Below are positions 30,008 through 38,900 of a stretch of DNA of 64,000 nucleotides, piece after piece. Location: NCBI GenBank assembly GCA_036504515.1, contig DASXVA010000001.1, positions 434,001 through 498,000 on the forward strand, written 5' to 3'. The stretch comes from AWTP1-18 sp036504515. Its GTDB lineage: Bacteria > Pseudomonadota > Gammaproteobacteria > Burkholderiales > Rhodocyclaceae. The translations under genes were made by a program, and so were the position numbers. Numbering within the stretch: position 1 is the stretch's first letter; the number at the start of each line of letters is the position of its first letter. Under the pieces are notes generated by a model. The model did not search any database. It was not told the origin of the DNA and saw only the letters and a list, made by a program, of their open reading frames with translations.

Positions 30008-30790
30008 TCATTCAAAAAACCCGCAATCGTAGTCCACGCTCAACGGGGCGTGGTCGGAGAATTTCTGTCCCTTGTAGATACTGCTTTCCCTTGCAGCAGA
30101 AGCAATTCCTGCGGTTGCGACATGAAGGTCGATTCTCCAGCCCACGTTTTTGGCGTATGCCTGCCCCCTGTTTGACCACCACGTATATCCCTCGTCGCCT
30201 GCCTCTGGGTATAGCGTCCGATACACGTCCACCCAGCCGCTTGAATACAGTTTGTCGAGCCATGCCCGCTCTTCCGGCAGGAAGCCCGAATTCTTCAAGT
30301 TCCCTTTCCAGTTCTTTAAGTCGATAGGGGCGTGAGCGATGTTCCAGTCCCCGCTTACGACGAATTCGCGTCCCTCGGATCGTAGAGCGTCCATCACGGG
30401 CAGGAATTCATCGAGAAATTCGAATTTGGCTTCCTGCCGCTCGGGGCTGGATGAGCCAGACGGGACATAGACCGACACGACGGACAGGTCGCCGAAATCG
30501 GCTCTTATAAATCGTCCTTCTGCGTCAAACCCTGCGTGTCCGATGCCTTCGACAATGCGGTCAGGCTCGCGACGGCAGTAGATGCCGACGCCTGAATAGC
30601 CTTTTTTTTCGGCGTAGTGAAAAAAGCCTCGGTAGCCAGCGGGATTCCGCATCTCGTCCGTGAGGTCTGCGGATTGGGCTTTGAGTTCCTGAACGCAGAC
30701 GACATCCGCGTCAGTAGTCGCCATCCAGTCGAAAAAACCCTTCGTTGTGGCTGAACGGATGCCATTGAGGTTGGCGGAGATGATTCTCAT
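30008..30790 (-). CDS. xth: element-borne complete exonuclease III
   Basis: A 260-residue ExoIII-type enzyme with all motifs: NLNGIRSATTKG, VQELKAQ, GDWNIAH, NVGWRID and KFSDHAPLSVDYD, including the catalytic SDH lost from the host gene. It should remove AP sites and 3' blocks in place of the interrupted host gene. The protein is very similar to the host copy along its whole length, but the DNA is clearly diverged, so it is not a recent duplicate. It lies antisense to the host gene with its stop 5 bp from the attL core. At the crossover codon it reads GAC-CTT where the host target reads GAC-TAT. A 112-residue gene precedes it by 2 bp. Confidence 0.95.
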   Translation of the reverse strand: MRIISANLNGIRSATTKGFFDWMATTDADVVCVQELKAQSADLTDEMRNPAGYRGFFHYAEKKGYSGVGIYCRREPDRIVEGIGHAGFDAEGRFIRADFGDLSVVSVYVPSGSSSPERQEAKFEFLDEFLPVMDALRSEGREFVVSGDWNIAHAPIDLKNWKGNLKNSGFLPEERAWLDKLYSSGWVDVYRTLYPEAGDEGYTWWSNRGQAYAKNVGWRIDLHVATAGIASAARESSIYKGQKFSDHAPLSVDYDCGFFE

Positions 30791-30792
30791 GA

Positions 30793-31131
30793 TTAGATGT
30801 CAGCGCCGTATGTGTCCATGAGTCCGTTGATGGCACTTTCGAGAGCATCGATGTCCGACGTCAACTTTCGACTTACTTGGGTCTTGTAATCGCCGTTCAT
30901 CGTCAATGCCAAACGGAGTTCATCTTGCCGGCATAGTTCAAGAACGAGTTCCGCCTTCCGACGCCGCTCCGCTGCGAGGTCGATGATTCTTGCGCGAGCC
31001 AACTTCAAGATATCTTCCTTGCTGGCATCCAGGGGAACATATTTATGCTCCCCATCGACGAAGCGTTTTTCCTTGCCTTGAAGCAGTCTGCCGATTTCCG
31101 ATACGGCATTTGAGATTTCGTTCGAGTCCAT
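30793..31131 (-). CDS. hypothetical protein upstream of element xth
   Basis: I do not recognise this 112-residue protein. It is charged and mostly helical, with coiled-coil-like segments (LARARIIDLAAERRRKAELVLELCRQDELRL) and no membrane helix. The stop is 2 bp before the element xth start, so the two are cotranscribed. In the excised circle the integrase gene would be third in the same direction. A role tied to Xth or to recombination is only a guess from position. Confidence 0.6.
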   Translation of the reverse strand: MDSNEISNAVSEIGRLLQGKEKRFVDGEHKYVPLDASKEDILKLARARIIDLAAERRRKAELVLELCRQDELRLALTMNGDYKTQVSRKLTSDIDALESAINGLMDTYGADI

Positions 31132-31212
31132 GTGAGATGCCCCTATTCTGAAAAGAGGGATTCTGACACGGGGTCGGTCTCTGATGAATTTAATGAGTGA
31201 GTCGGAAGCAAT

Positions 31213-31449
31213 CTATCGGCGAGGCGGAACCCTGCCGTTACGGTTGAGCCGTTCGACCTCCCATGCCGTTTCAGCCTTCCCTGCTTCATACAAGGCTTTT
31301 CCATCGGCATCATTGACTTCGGGGTTCCACGCCCCTTTCGCATAGGGCTTCTGATCGGGCGACGGTTCCATGCCCTTGAAGACGACGAAGAAAGCCCATT
31401 CCCTGACGCCGTCCTTATCCGTCGTGATTTCGTATAGTTCGTGAAGCAT
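31213..31449 (-). CDS. hypothetical small protein
   Basis: A 78-residue protein beginning MLHELYEITTDKDGVREWAFFVVF. The ATG at 31449 has AAAAGGCAG just upstream; a longer frame to 31545 would overlap the hemerythrin gene. Acidic/aromatic composition, no cysteines, no membrane helix. It is unrecognised cargo of the element, on the same strand as hemerythrin and xth. Confidence 0.5.
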   Translation of the reverse strand: MLHELYEITTDKDGVREWAFFVVFKGMEPSPDQKPYAKGAWNPEVNDADGKALYEAGKAETAWEVERLNRNGRVPPRR

Positions 31450-31478
31450 GGTCTGCCTTTTCTTCTGTTGCGACTTTC

Positions 31479-31886
31479 CTAAGGAAGTCGACTCAGGGTT
31501 TCCTTGTAACGCATGTCGGCTATCTGGATATGGTTCAGCCACCAATCAGATACGAATCGGGAAATTTCGGGAATGTCGATGGTTCCCGTGCTGGCATCGC
31601 ACAGGATTTCCGTGAAACGTTCCTCGAATTCCAGATGCTCCCGCTTCTGCTCTTCCAAATCGGAGTAGCCGACATTCGCAAGGATGTTCTCTTCGGTCTT
31701 GAAGTGTTCCCGCGCGAACCTTGCGATTTCGTCCAGTAGTTCATGAAAGCGGGAGACACGTTCGGCACCTCGCAGTTCTCCGCACAATACAAGACCCTTG
31801 CAGATGGCAAGGAGCTTCCTGTGCTGCTCATCCAGAATCGGATTTCCGACACTGAAAGCGGGACTCCATTCCTGTGGGGCAGGCAT
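31479..31886 (-). CDS. bacteriohemerythrin (O2-binding non-heme di-iron protein)
   Basis: A 135-residue hemerythrin-like protein. The ligand pattern is complete: WSPAFSVGNPILDEQHRKL, FHELLDEIARFAREHFKTEE, KREHLEFE and NHIQIADMRYKETL provide the His, Glu and Asp ligands of the di-iron site. The family binds O2 reversibly and is used in O2 sensing, storage or delivery. The ATG at 31886 gives the standard N-terminus; a GTG at 31925 is possible. Unusual as cargo of a small mobilizable element. Confidence 0.88.
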   Translation of the reverse strand: MPAPQEWSPAFSVGNPILDEQHRKLLAICKGLVLCGELRGAERVSRFHELLDEIARFAREHFKTEENILANVGYSDLEEQKREHLEFEERFTEILCDASTGTIDIPEISRFVSDWWLNHIQIADMRYKETLSRLP

Positions 31887-32008
31887 CTTAGTTGTTCTTT
31901 CGTTGTCGATGTCGCTTTTGTACACGGTAAGGCAATCAAACTCAATGACCCTAGGAAAACTCAGGGGAAGCCATGAGTGGAGGGGGATTTCTGGTCAATG
32001 ATACCGTG

Positions 32009-32042
32009 ATAACCCGCTCTGGGATATTCCATATCGGGTTAT
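32009..32042. promoter_or_regulatory. inverted repeat upstream of XRE regulator gene
   Basis: Arms ATAACCCG (32009-32016) and CGGGTTAT (32035-32042) are separated by 18 bp. They end 12 bp before the XRE gene start at 32055. The position suits an autoregulatory operator controlling the regulator and perhaps the divergent hemerythrin side. The function is inferred. Confidence 0.6.
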
Positions 32043-32054
32043 TAGCCTCTGGGG

Positions 32055-32318
32055 ATGCCGAATCCCCTCCACAGCCCTCAATACGATGTGTTCCGCCGTA
32101 TGCTCGTCAGAGCGCGGCAGGATGCTGGGCTGACCCAGGTGGAGGTAGCGGACAGGTTGGGGAAGCCACAGAGCTTCTTATCGAAGGTGGAACGCGGGGA
32201 ACGCAGACTGGATTTCCCCGAATTCCTTCGTCTTGCTGACGCCCTCGGCATTGATACGGGTATGTTCATCGGCTCTTACCGAGAAGCCATCGCAGACCTA
32301 CGGAACAATCTGCGCTGA
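32055..32318 (+). CDS. XRE-family transcriptional regulator
   Basis: An 87-residue protein made almost entirely of a helix-turn-helix domain: LVRARQDAGLTQVEVADRLGKPQSFLSKVERGERRLDFPEFLRLADALG. This is the Cro/CI-like HTH_3 pattern. It is a likely repressor of element functions. The nearby inverted repeat is a candidate target, and the iteron region follows downstream. Confidence 0.88.
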   Translation: MPNPLHSPQYDVFRRMLVRARQDAGLTQVEVADRLGKPQSFLSKVERGERRLDFPEFLRLADALGIDTGMFIGSYREAIADLRNNLR

Positions 32319-32475
32319 CATCCCGCCTTCTCCTCTACCGGCAATTTTGACAGGTGTCCTGCAAAGAAAACAGGGGCGACGTCGACGACACGGCTTCCGC
32401 CGTTGCGTCTTGTCGGCGCTGAAAACCTCGAAAACGCCGGAAGGGGGTGCTGCCGCCTTTTTCGATTCCTAAAAA

Positions 32476-32780
32476 GGACGCGATAGCGTCCGCGTCCGAG
32501 TAAATTGCGTTTGCGTCCAGGTAGCGTCCGAGTAGTAATTCATACACATGGACGTGGCAAAGCGTTGTGCTGCAATGATTTTCAAGATTGCGTCCGTGTG
32601 TCTATGTAATTTCGTGTTTTTTCTCGTACACGCGCGTGTACAGATTTTTGATTTTTCGGATTTCTACCCTGACGCATGGACGCACATGCCGAAACCCTTG
32701 CCCTGTCTTGATTCTCTGCGTCCAGGTAAGTTTTTTTTACATGGACGCTACCCGGACGTGGGTGCGTCTTACCTGGACGC
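32476..32780. repeat. iteron-like repeat cluster, candidate replication origin of the element
   Basis: The 506-bp stretch without a gene (32319-32824) holds repeats of consensus GCGTCCRRGTA at 32492, 32513, 32524 and 32718, and inverted at 32770-32780. The copies at 32513 and 32524 are directly abutted. Further core copies (GCGTCC/GGACGC) lie at 32476, 32486, 32590, 32678 and 32743. The cluster lies just beyond the 3' end of the SF3-helicase replication gene. This looks like iterons of an origin used by the excised element; binding sites for the XRE regulator are the alternative. Confidence 0.6.
32626..32641. repeat. perfect 16-bp palindrome inside the iteron region
   Basis: GTACACGCGCGTGTAC reads identically on both strands. 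It sits in an AT-richer stretch (TTTTTTCTC before, AGATTTTTGATTTTT after), a layout compatible with an initiator- or regulator-binding site within an origin. Confidence 0.6.
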
Positions 32781-32790
32781 GAAACAGAAA

Positions 32791-32808
32791 ACCCGCCTTT
32801 CGGCGGGT
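32791..32808 (-). terminator. terminator downstream of the replication-helicase gene
   Basis: The stem ACCCGCC/GGCGGGT has a 4-base loop and is followed on the minus strand by TTTTCTGTTT. It lies 17 bp past the stop of the SF3-helicase gene. Confidence 0.8.
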
Positions 32809-32824
32809 CTTGAAATGGTCAGGG

Positions 32825-34216
32825 TCAGAATGGTCTTGCTGCAACATTCGGGATGTCGGGGATACGAATTCCTACACATGTCTTACGTTCCCTCGTTCCC
32901 AATTTGCTTTCCTCGAAGTGTTTCAAGTGCTGTTTGAGTGCGATGAAGAATCTGGGCATATCCTTCATCGACTTCGATGACTTCTCCATCTCTTCACCCC
33001 ACTGCCGATAGGCTTCATAGATAGCCTTCTTCTCGGTCCTCACGCCGTCGTCGACCTCTGCTCCTGCGTGGATCGCCCATGCTGCTGCCGTGTTGTTCGC
33101 GGAGACGAGTTCGTCGAACAGTTCCTTCGTCGATGCCGGACCTTCCTCGATAGTCGGGAGACCGTCTTCGAAATAGCGTTTGAGTCCGAGAAGCATCCAA
33201 TCCATGACATGTCGAAGTTCATGGGCGACGATATGCGGTTCCAGGCTAGGGTCTTTCGTAACCTGATTCGTCCATTTCGCGAGCATCCAGCGCCGCTGCC
33301 ACCCATTCGAGGCGTCATTGACGTAAGGAACCTCATTGCCGCAAACGACCATTTTCCCGAAGACTCTGCCCTCGATGGCGTCAGAGTGCTTCACATCGAT
33401 CGCCATCAGCCCTGCGGACAGGACAGACTTCATCACATCGGCGTTGTCCCATGTCGCGGGAGCATCGTCGACGAAGATGAGCGATGCCTGCGAAGCGGTC
33501 GCCAAGCCGAAATCGCCCAATTTCTTCATGCTGACAGGGACTGTCTTGCGGTGAATGTGCGAACAGAGGTTCACGATGGTGGATTTGCCTTCGCCGCCGT
33601 TCCCGTATTGGAAAAGCCCGATCTGCTCGTTGTTGTGGTCGAGCAAGGAATAGCCGAAGAATGTTTGGATGTAGCGTGCTTCCTCTTCCGAAAGGCTCGT
33701 AGCCAAATAATCCTCATGGAAACGGCTACCGGCAACTGAAGGTTGCGGATGATATTCGGTGCCGTGTTCCTGATCGATTTCGATGGGGATAACATGGGTC
33801 TTCTCGGCTTCGCGGTCGGGCTTCACCCATTCGAACCTGCATGTTCTCCCGCCCCGTTTTCCTGCTGTCCTGTTCCCCTCAACAAGAACACGGATGTATC
33901 CGTTTGCCAAGGGCAGAACGATGTTCTCGTCCTGCCTGTCGATAGGTTTGAATTTCCGTCCGACGAGTTTCGTCGTGTCAGAACATGCCTTCGCGTTCGA
34001 TGGCTTGGCTATCGGCTCGGGCAGCCACTTGATAGCAGATTCCATCTCATCATCTTCTTCGACGATGCGGAAATGGTTGCTGTCCCAACGGTAAATCGAT
34101 CGCTTCTTGCCCTTCAAGATGCGGACATCCTCGTCCTGCTCCACGAATGACTTCCAGACGGATTCTGCCGCCATCTGCTTGCTCAGAATTTCGTGATGTC
34201 TATCCCTTCCATACAT
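32825..34216 (-). CDS. P4/D5-type primase-helicase-like replication protein (SF3 helicase)
   Basis: A 463-residue protein resembling the C-terminal helicase half of phage/plasmid primases. It has Walker A GNGGEGKSTIV, Walker B LIFVDDAPA and an SF3 motif C-like KMVVCGNEVPYVND followed by the arginine-containing WQRRWMLAKW. The start at 34216 has a strong AGGGGG ribosome site six bases away; a longer frame to 34264 lacks one. No archaeo-eukaryotic primase domain is seen. It probably unwinds an origin for autonomous replication of the excised element. The iteron cluster lies beyond its 3' end. Confidence 0.83.
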   Translation of the reverse strand: MYGRDRHHEILSKQMAAESVWKSFVEQDEDVRILKGKKRSIYRWDSNHFRIVEEDDEMESAIKWLPEPIAKPSNAKACSDTTKLVGRKFKPIDRQDENIVLPLANGYIRVLVEGNRTAGKRGGRTCRFEWVKPDREAEKTHVIPIEIDQEHGTEYHPQPSVAGSRFHEDYLATSLSEEEARYIQTFFGYSLLDHNNEQIGLFQYGNGGEGKSTIVNLCSHIHRKTVPVSMKKLGDFGLATASQASLIFVDDAPATWDNADVMKSVLSAGLMAIDVKHSDAIEGRVFGKMVVCGNEVPYVNDASNGWQRRWMLAKWTNQVTKDPSLEPHIVAHELRHVMDWMLLGLKRYFEDGLPTIEEGPASTKELFDELVSANNTAAAWAIHAGAEVDDGVRTEKKAIYEAYRQWGEEMEKSSKSMKDMPRFFIALKQHLKHFEESKLGTRERKTCVGIRIPDIPNVAARPF

Positions 34217-34352
34217 GGATCCCCCTTTCGTCGGACTTCTGCCAACGGGTCTTGCGCTTCTCAAAAAGGGATGTAGGATAGATATACCTATATCGTCCTG
34301 CTTCCCGGACTTCTCGCCTCATCGTTTTGCCGACGATGGGGCGAAATCATTT

Positions 34353-34538
34353 TCAGGCTGCCTGTTTCTCCAAAGGTCTAAAAAGGTCGCTGTGGCTGTT
34401 CTTGCGAATGTATTCCCGCATGAATGCCCGAAGTAGTTGCGATCCTGTCATGTCATTCGCCGCCGCAGCCGCAATGAAAGTTTCTCGAAGTTCCAAGGGG
34501 ACTTCGATTGAAAGAACTGCACGCTTTTGTTTGTCCAT
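34353..34538 (-). CDS. small ribbon-helix-helix (Arc/CopG-like) protein
   Basis: A 61-residue protein: KRAVLSIEVPLELRETFIAAAAANDMTGSQLLRAFMREYI shows the beta strand followed by two helices of RHH DNA-binding proteins. The start at 34538 has a GGGAGG ribosome site. It is upstream of the replication-helicase gene on the same strand. In the gap, an imperfect dyad at about 34273-34297 (GGATAgatatacctatatcgTCC) is a plausible operator. A likely copy-control or transcriptional regulator. Confidence 0.72.
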   Translation of the reverse strand: MDKQKRAVLSIEVPLELRETFIAAAAANDMTGSQLLRAFMREYIRKNSHSDLFRPLEKQAA

Positions 34539-34726
34539 ATGTGCCTCCCAAAGAAAGAACCTGTAAACACACTTGTTGCGCGCTTGGAAGGCAAAGTCAA
34601 CGATCCGAATGGAATATTTTTCGTTGTCCATCATCCCGCCCGAAGGGTGAGAGCGGAAACGCTCGAATGTAGCCGTAGTCCTCTATAACGGAGGCGTTCG
34701 GGGTGTGGTCAACGTAAAATCTCGGG

Positions 34727-35884
34727 ATGTCCTCTCCGCCCTTCCACCCGCTCGCCTCGATGTTTCCGCCCATGACCGAAGGGGAGTTTTCTTCGCTCGT
34801 CCAGGACATCCGGGAAAACGGTCAAAAGGAGCCTGTCTTGCTCTTCGAGGGCTTGGTTGTCGATGGTCGACATAGATGGAGTGCATGTGCCGCTCTCGGC
34901 ATCGAGCCTGAATGCGAGGACTGGGACGGGGACGAGGAATCACTCATTCGACACATCATCTCGACGAACCTTCACCGTCGGCACCTGTCGCCTACGGATA
35001 GAGCCTTGCTTGCCGCGTCGTATGCGAATCTTCCACGGGGAACAAATCGGCACAGCGTCCTAGATCCGTCTCGGGACGGTTCTAGCCTTCGCCAGCAGGA
35101 CGCCGCTTCACTTTTCGGCGTCTCGGATGCTTCGATAACCAGAGCGAAGAGGGTCGCAGCGAAAGGGTCGCAAGAACTCGTTACAGCCCTCCATAGCGGC
35201 GAAATCTCCCTTGCCGAGGCTGCAAGGGTCGCAAACCTATCGAAAGACGAGCAGAGAGCGATTCTGAAAGCCGCAGCGGCAATCCGCATCAAGAAGGTCG
35301 AGGAAAAGCGAAATCGACTGCGGGGAACAGTTGCAGCATCGGAAGACCTCATTCCCGATGCCCTGCCGAAAGGACGCTTCCAGGTCGTCGTCGCGGATTT
35401 CCCGTTCGACTACCGCTCGTCGAGGAACGCGACAAGTAATGCAGACCCCCGCCATCACTATCCGACGATGTCCCTCGCGGATATAGCGGCTCTACCGATT
35501 CGCGACATCCTTGCCGATGACGCTCTGCTCCTGCTTTGGAGTCCGTCGATGTTCCTCGCAGACGTTATCGCGATGCTGCCTGCCTTCGGGTGTCGTTACC
35601 ATTCGACGGCAACATGGTCAAAAGGGCGCGGTGTCGTCGGTGCAGGGCTGCTCCGCCAGTCTTCGGAATTCCTCGTCCTCGCCGTCCGTGGCGGTGGTCT
35701 CGGGAAGCCGATGAGGCAACTGCCCTCGGTCTTCGATGAGAAGACCAAGGGGCATTCGACGAAGCCTGAAACGCCCCTTGCGTGGATTGAAGAGGCGTTC
35801 CCCCATGTCGAGAAGCGGTGCGAACTGTTCGCCCGTCGCCCTCGGGCTGGTTGGGTTGTGTGGGGTGCGTCTCCATCCCTTTGA
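34727..35884 (+). CDS. ParB/Srx-domain plus MT-A70-type adenine methyltransferase fusion
   Basis: A 385-residue protein. The N-terminus (~15-90) is a ParB-like nuclease fold (LVQDIRENGQKEPVLLFEGLVVDGRHRWSA) with an HTH-like middle (LRQQDAASLFGVSDASITRAKRV). The C-terminal ~170 residues match MT-A70 N6-adenine methyltransferases: YPTMSLADIAALPIRDI, LLLLWSPSMFLADVI, RQSSEFLVLAVRG and HSTKPETPLAWIEEAFPHVEKRCELFARR. The catalytic DPPW tetrad appears as DFPF, keeping the Asp and one aromatic. It may protect or mark element DNA during transfer, or act as a partition/regulatory protein. It is the only plus-strand gene between the XRE gene and the right end of the element. Confidence 0.82.
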   Translation: MSSPPFHPLASMFPPMTEGEFSSLVQDIRENGQKEPVLLFEGLVVDGRHRWSACAALGIEPECEDWDGDEESLIRHIISTNLHRRHLSPTDRALLAASYANLPRGTNRHSVLDPSRDGSSLRQQDAASLFGVSDASITRAKRVAAKGSQELVTALHSGEISLAEAARVANLSKDEQRAILKAAAAIRIKKVEEKRNRLRGTVAASEDLIPDALPKGRFQVVVADFPFDYRSSRNATSNADPRHHYPTMSLADIAALPIRDILADDALLLLWSPSMFLADVIAMLPAFGCRYHSTATWSKGRGVVGAGLLRQSSEFLVLAVRGGGLGKPMRQLPSVFDEKTKGHSTKPETPLAWIEEAFPHVEKRCELFARRPRAGWVVWGASPSL

Positions 35885-35966
35885 CTTCGCATCGTTTCAC
35901 TGGCATCGGGAGTTTTAAGGTCGCAAGTGAAATCAATGAGTTACGGTTCCCATCATAGAAAGCCGA

Positions 35967-38900
35967 TCATCGCTCCATATCCTTGCCCTTGGAGTTCGGA
36001 GACATGCCGCGCTGACGTTCCTTCCTTGCGGTCATTGCGGCTTCGCGTTCCCTGTTGTGCCGTTCCTGCTCTTCCTTCCGTGCCCGTGCTTCCTGCTCGC
36101 GCCGTGCCTCTTCGAGCCTTGCTGCCTCGGCGATGTCGTTAGCCGACTGTCCTTTCCCTTCGGGGGTATTCCTGTTATCGGGGTCTGCTCCTGCTTCCCG
36201 TAGTCTTCGTGAATTTTCGTCATCGCCGATTTTCTCGCTTGCGACGAGCATCCTGTCCAAGACCATATCGTCAGGACTCCTCTCATCGTGGCTCTTTGCC
36301 TTCTCGACCAGAAGAACGTATTCCTCCTTGCTCGTCATGGGGTCGTTGCAGTAGCCGGCAAAATCCTTGACGAACTTGTCCACGTCGTCGATGACGGGGG
36401 CGGGGGCATGAGCCTCATCCCATGCTTCCTTCGCCGAGGCGATGCCGCTTTTCGTAATATCGAAGAGCGCTCCGCCTGCCGACATCAGATGACCTACAAG
36501 GCTCCTTCCCGTCTCTTTGACGGCTTCGAGACGGTCCTGCTCGTGTTGTCTCTTCCTGTCGACATCGATCTCTTCCTGCAACGTCTTTTGGTATCCGTAG
36601 GGCTTGATGCTCCCATGACAGAAGCCGCGCACGGCATCGGCGAGAGGATGATTCCCCTCCCTCTTCGCTTCGAGGAACACCTTCTCAATCGCGCCGTTCC
36701 TCCGTTCCTTGCCCTTGGAGTCGATAGCGAGATTTTTCAGCATCTCGAACGCCTTCGCGTCATCAGGACCTTTCGCCTTGAATCTTGAAACGGTCTTCCG
36801 AATCTGGTCCTCGATGGTCGCCTTCTTCTGTTCCGTTACCGTGGGCGCTACCGGAAAGGTCGTCTCCTGCATACCGGCAAAAGTGACAGGTTCCTCGAAA
36901 GTCGCTGCCGCCGTCGCCTGCGGCTCGGCTTCTGGCGTCGGTGCGCCGGTCAGGGCAGGTTGTTGGTGTACGTCGTCCTTCGGCTCGAAATCAGCCGAAG
37001 GGGGCGTCGGTGCGCCGGTCAGGTCGATTTCGTGGGTTTCTGCAACGACGGGTTCAGGTTGCTCGTATACGATATCGGCGTCTGTCGTCGCCTCCTGGAC
37101 CTTGCGCGGCAAGTCCTGTTGTTCATTCAACGGCAGTGGGGGGACTCGTTCATGACTGTCGGTGATTGCAGCAGCGGCAAGAAGGTCCGAAACAGGAGAA
37201 GGACCCCTACGGGCGAGCAGGAAGGGCGTGTCGCCGTTCCTAGCGACGGCAAGGGGGTCTGCCCCTGCCGCAAGCAGCAATTCCGCAATGTCGCGATTCC
37301 CTGCCTTGGCGGCATCGTGAAGGGGAGTGATGCCCATCGCGTTCCTCGGGTCGCACGATGCCCCGCATTCGAGGAGCGCCTTCACGGCTTCCGCGTTTCC
37401 GTCCCTGACTGCCAGATGAAGAGCGGTGTTCTGCGCTCGTCCCTCACGTCCTTCGAGGTCTTTGCCGTCCTCCGCGAGCCTGCGGATAGCATTCGCGTCC
37501 TTCCTCGCTACGGCTTCCCGAACGGTCTTCGGGTCGCCGTAGTGGGCGACGGCTTCGTCCTGATACGTTTCCCCGCCGTCGAGCAGGTCATAGGCAAGTG
37601 TCGTTTCCTTGCGGTTCGAGCGGGAAAGGAGGTTCACGATATCCTTCCGCTCGTCCTCCGTCATGTAAAGTCTTCCTCGGTCGGTCGCCCGAGAGACTTG
37701 GACATAAGCGGATTCCCGACTGGTCATCGTCCTGTCGACGAAGGAATACGCGGCTTCGACTGTCTTGCCCTGGCTGCTGAACGTCGTGATGCAGTAACCG
37801 TGCTGGAAAGCCCGATAATCCTCGGTGCTGAATCGAACTTCCTTCGTGTCCTTGCCCTTGTCGTCGGCGAGCATGACGGTCAACGAATGGCTGCCGTCCC
37901 GCTTCATGTCGATACCCGTTACGCGTCCGAAATTGCCGTTCTTGACGCCGATTTCCCTGTCGTTCTTGCGGAACAGGATGCGGTCTCCGACGGAAAGGGT
38001 CGTGATGCGGGATTCGTTCTCGCCTATCTTCGTCGAGACGAAATGTTCCTCCCCGATCTCGCCTGCGTCCCTCAAGGCATCGTGAGCAGCCTGATTTATT
38101 GCGTGGGCATCGTCGTTCTTGCCCGCCATCATCAATTTCTTGGTGATGTCGGCAGGGTCTTCGCTCCAGTCCTTGACCATCGCCGCCATGGCGGCATCCC
38201 TGTCCTTCGTGGTCGTTATCCATCCCTTGGCGTCGAGAAAGTCGACGGCGGCTTCCGCATCGCCTTCACGAAGCCCAGATACCGCATCACGAAAATCGGC
38301 GTCCTTCTGTCTTGTTACGGTGTCCAGTGTCGCCACGGTATCGCCTAACTTGTCGGCGATACGTTCGAAGACCTGCCCCGAAGAGATGTTCTGGAGTTGA
38401 CCATGGTCGCCCAGAAGGACGACCTTGCCGCCATACATGCCGACGGTAGTGATGATTTCACGCATGTCGTCCGTGCCGACAAGCGCCGCTTCGTCGACGA
38501 CGAAAATCGTCCTGTCGTCGATGCCTCCGCTCTTCCCCTTTGACCACTGGGCTTTCCACTGTGCGACATTCATGGACTCGATGCCCGCTTCTCTCCCGAG
38601 ACCTTCTGCCGCGATGGTTCCTTGGCTTGTGCCTTTGAGGTTGTAACCCGCTGCCTCGTAGACCTTGCGGGCGACGGAGAAGGTCGTCGTCTTGCCTGTG
38701 CCTGCCCTTCCCACGGTCAGCGCGATATTCCCGCTTTCAAGAACCTTCCGGATCGCTGCCTGCTGGTCTTGCCAAGCGGCTTCTTTGAATTTACTTCCGT
38801 ATTCGGCTCGCATCCGTGCTTCTTCTTCGGCGATGACCCTGTCAGCGATTCCCTTCGGGACTGCATGTGAAGTCCCCTGACGCACTGAATTTTCTGCCCT

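Noticed and set aside
30008..30790. Second xth as a simple tandem duplication of the host gene
   Set aside because: It is in the opposite orientation, strongly diverged at DNA level and lies inside the element boundary next to attL, so it arrived with the element.
36960..38348. Long plus-strand open frame (462 codons) opposite the relaxase gene; also one at 39129-40397
   Set aside because: Exact antisense of a motif-rich MobF relaxase; such frames are common in GC-rich DNA and show no domain, start signal or plausible composition.
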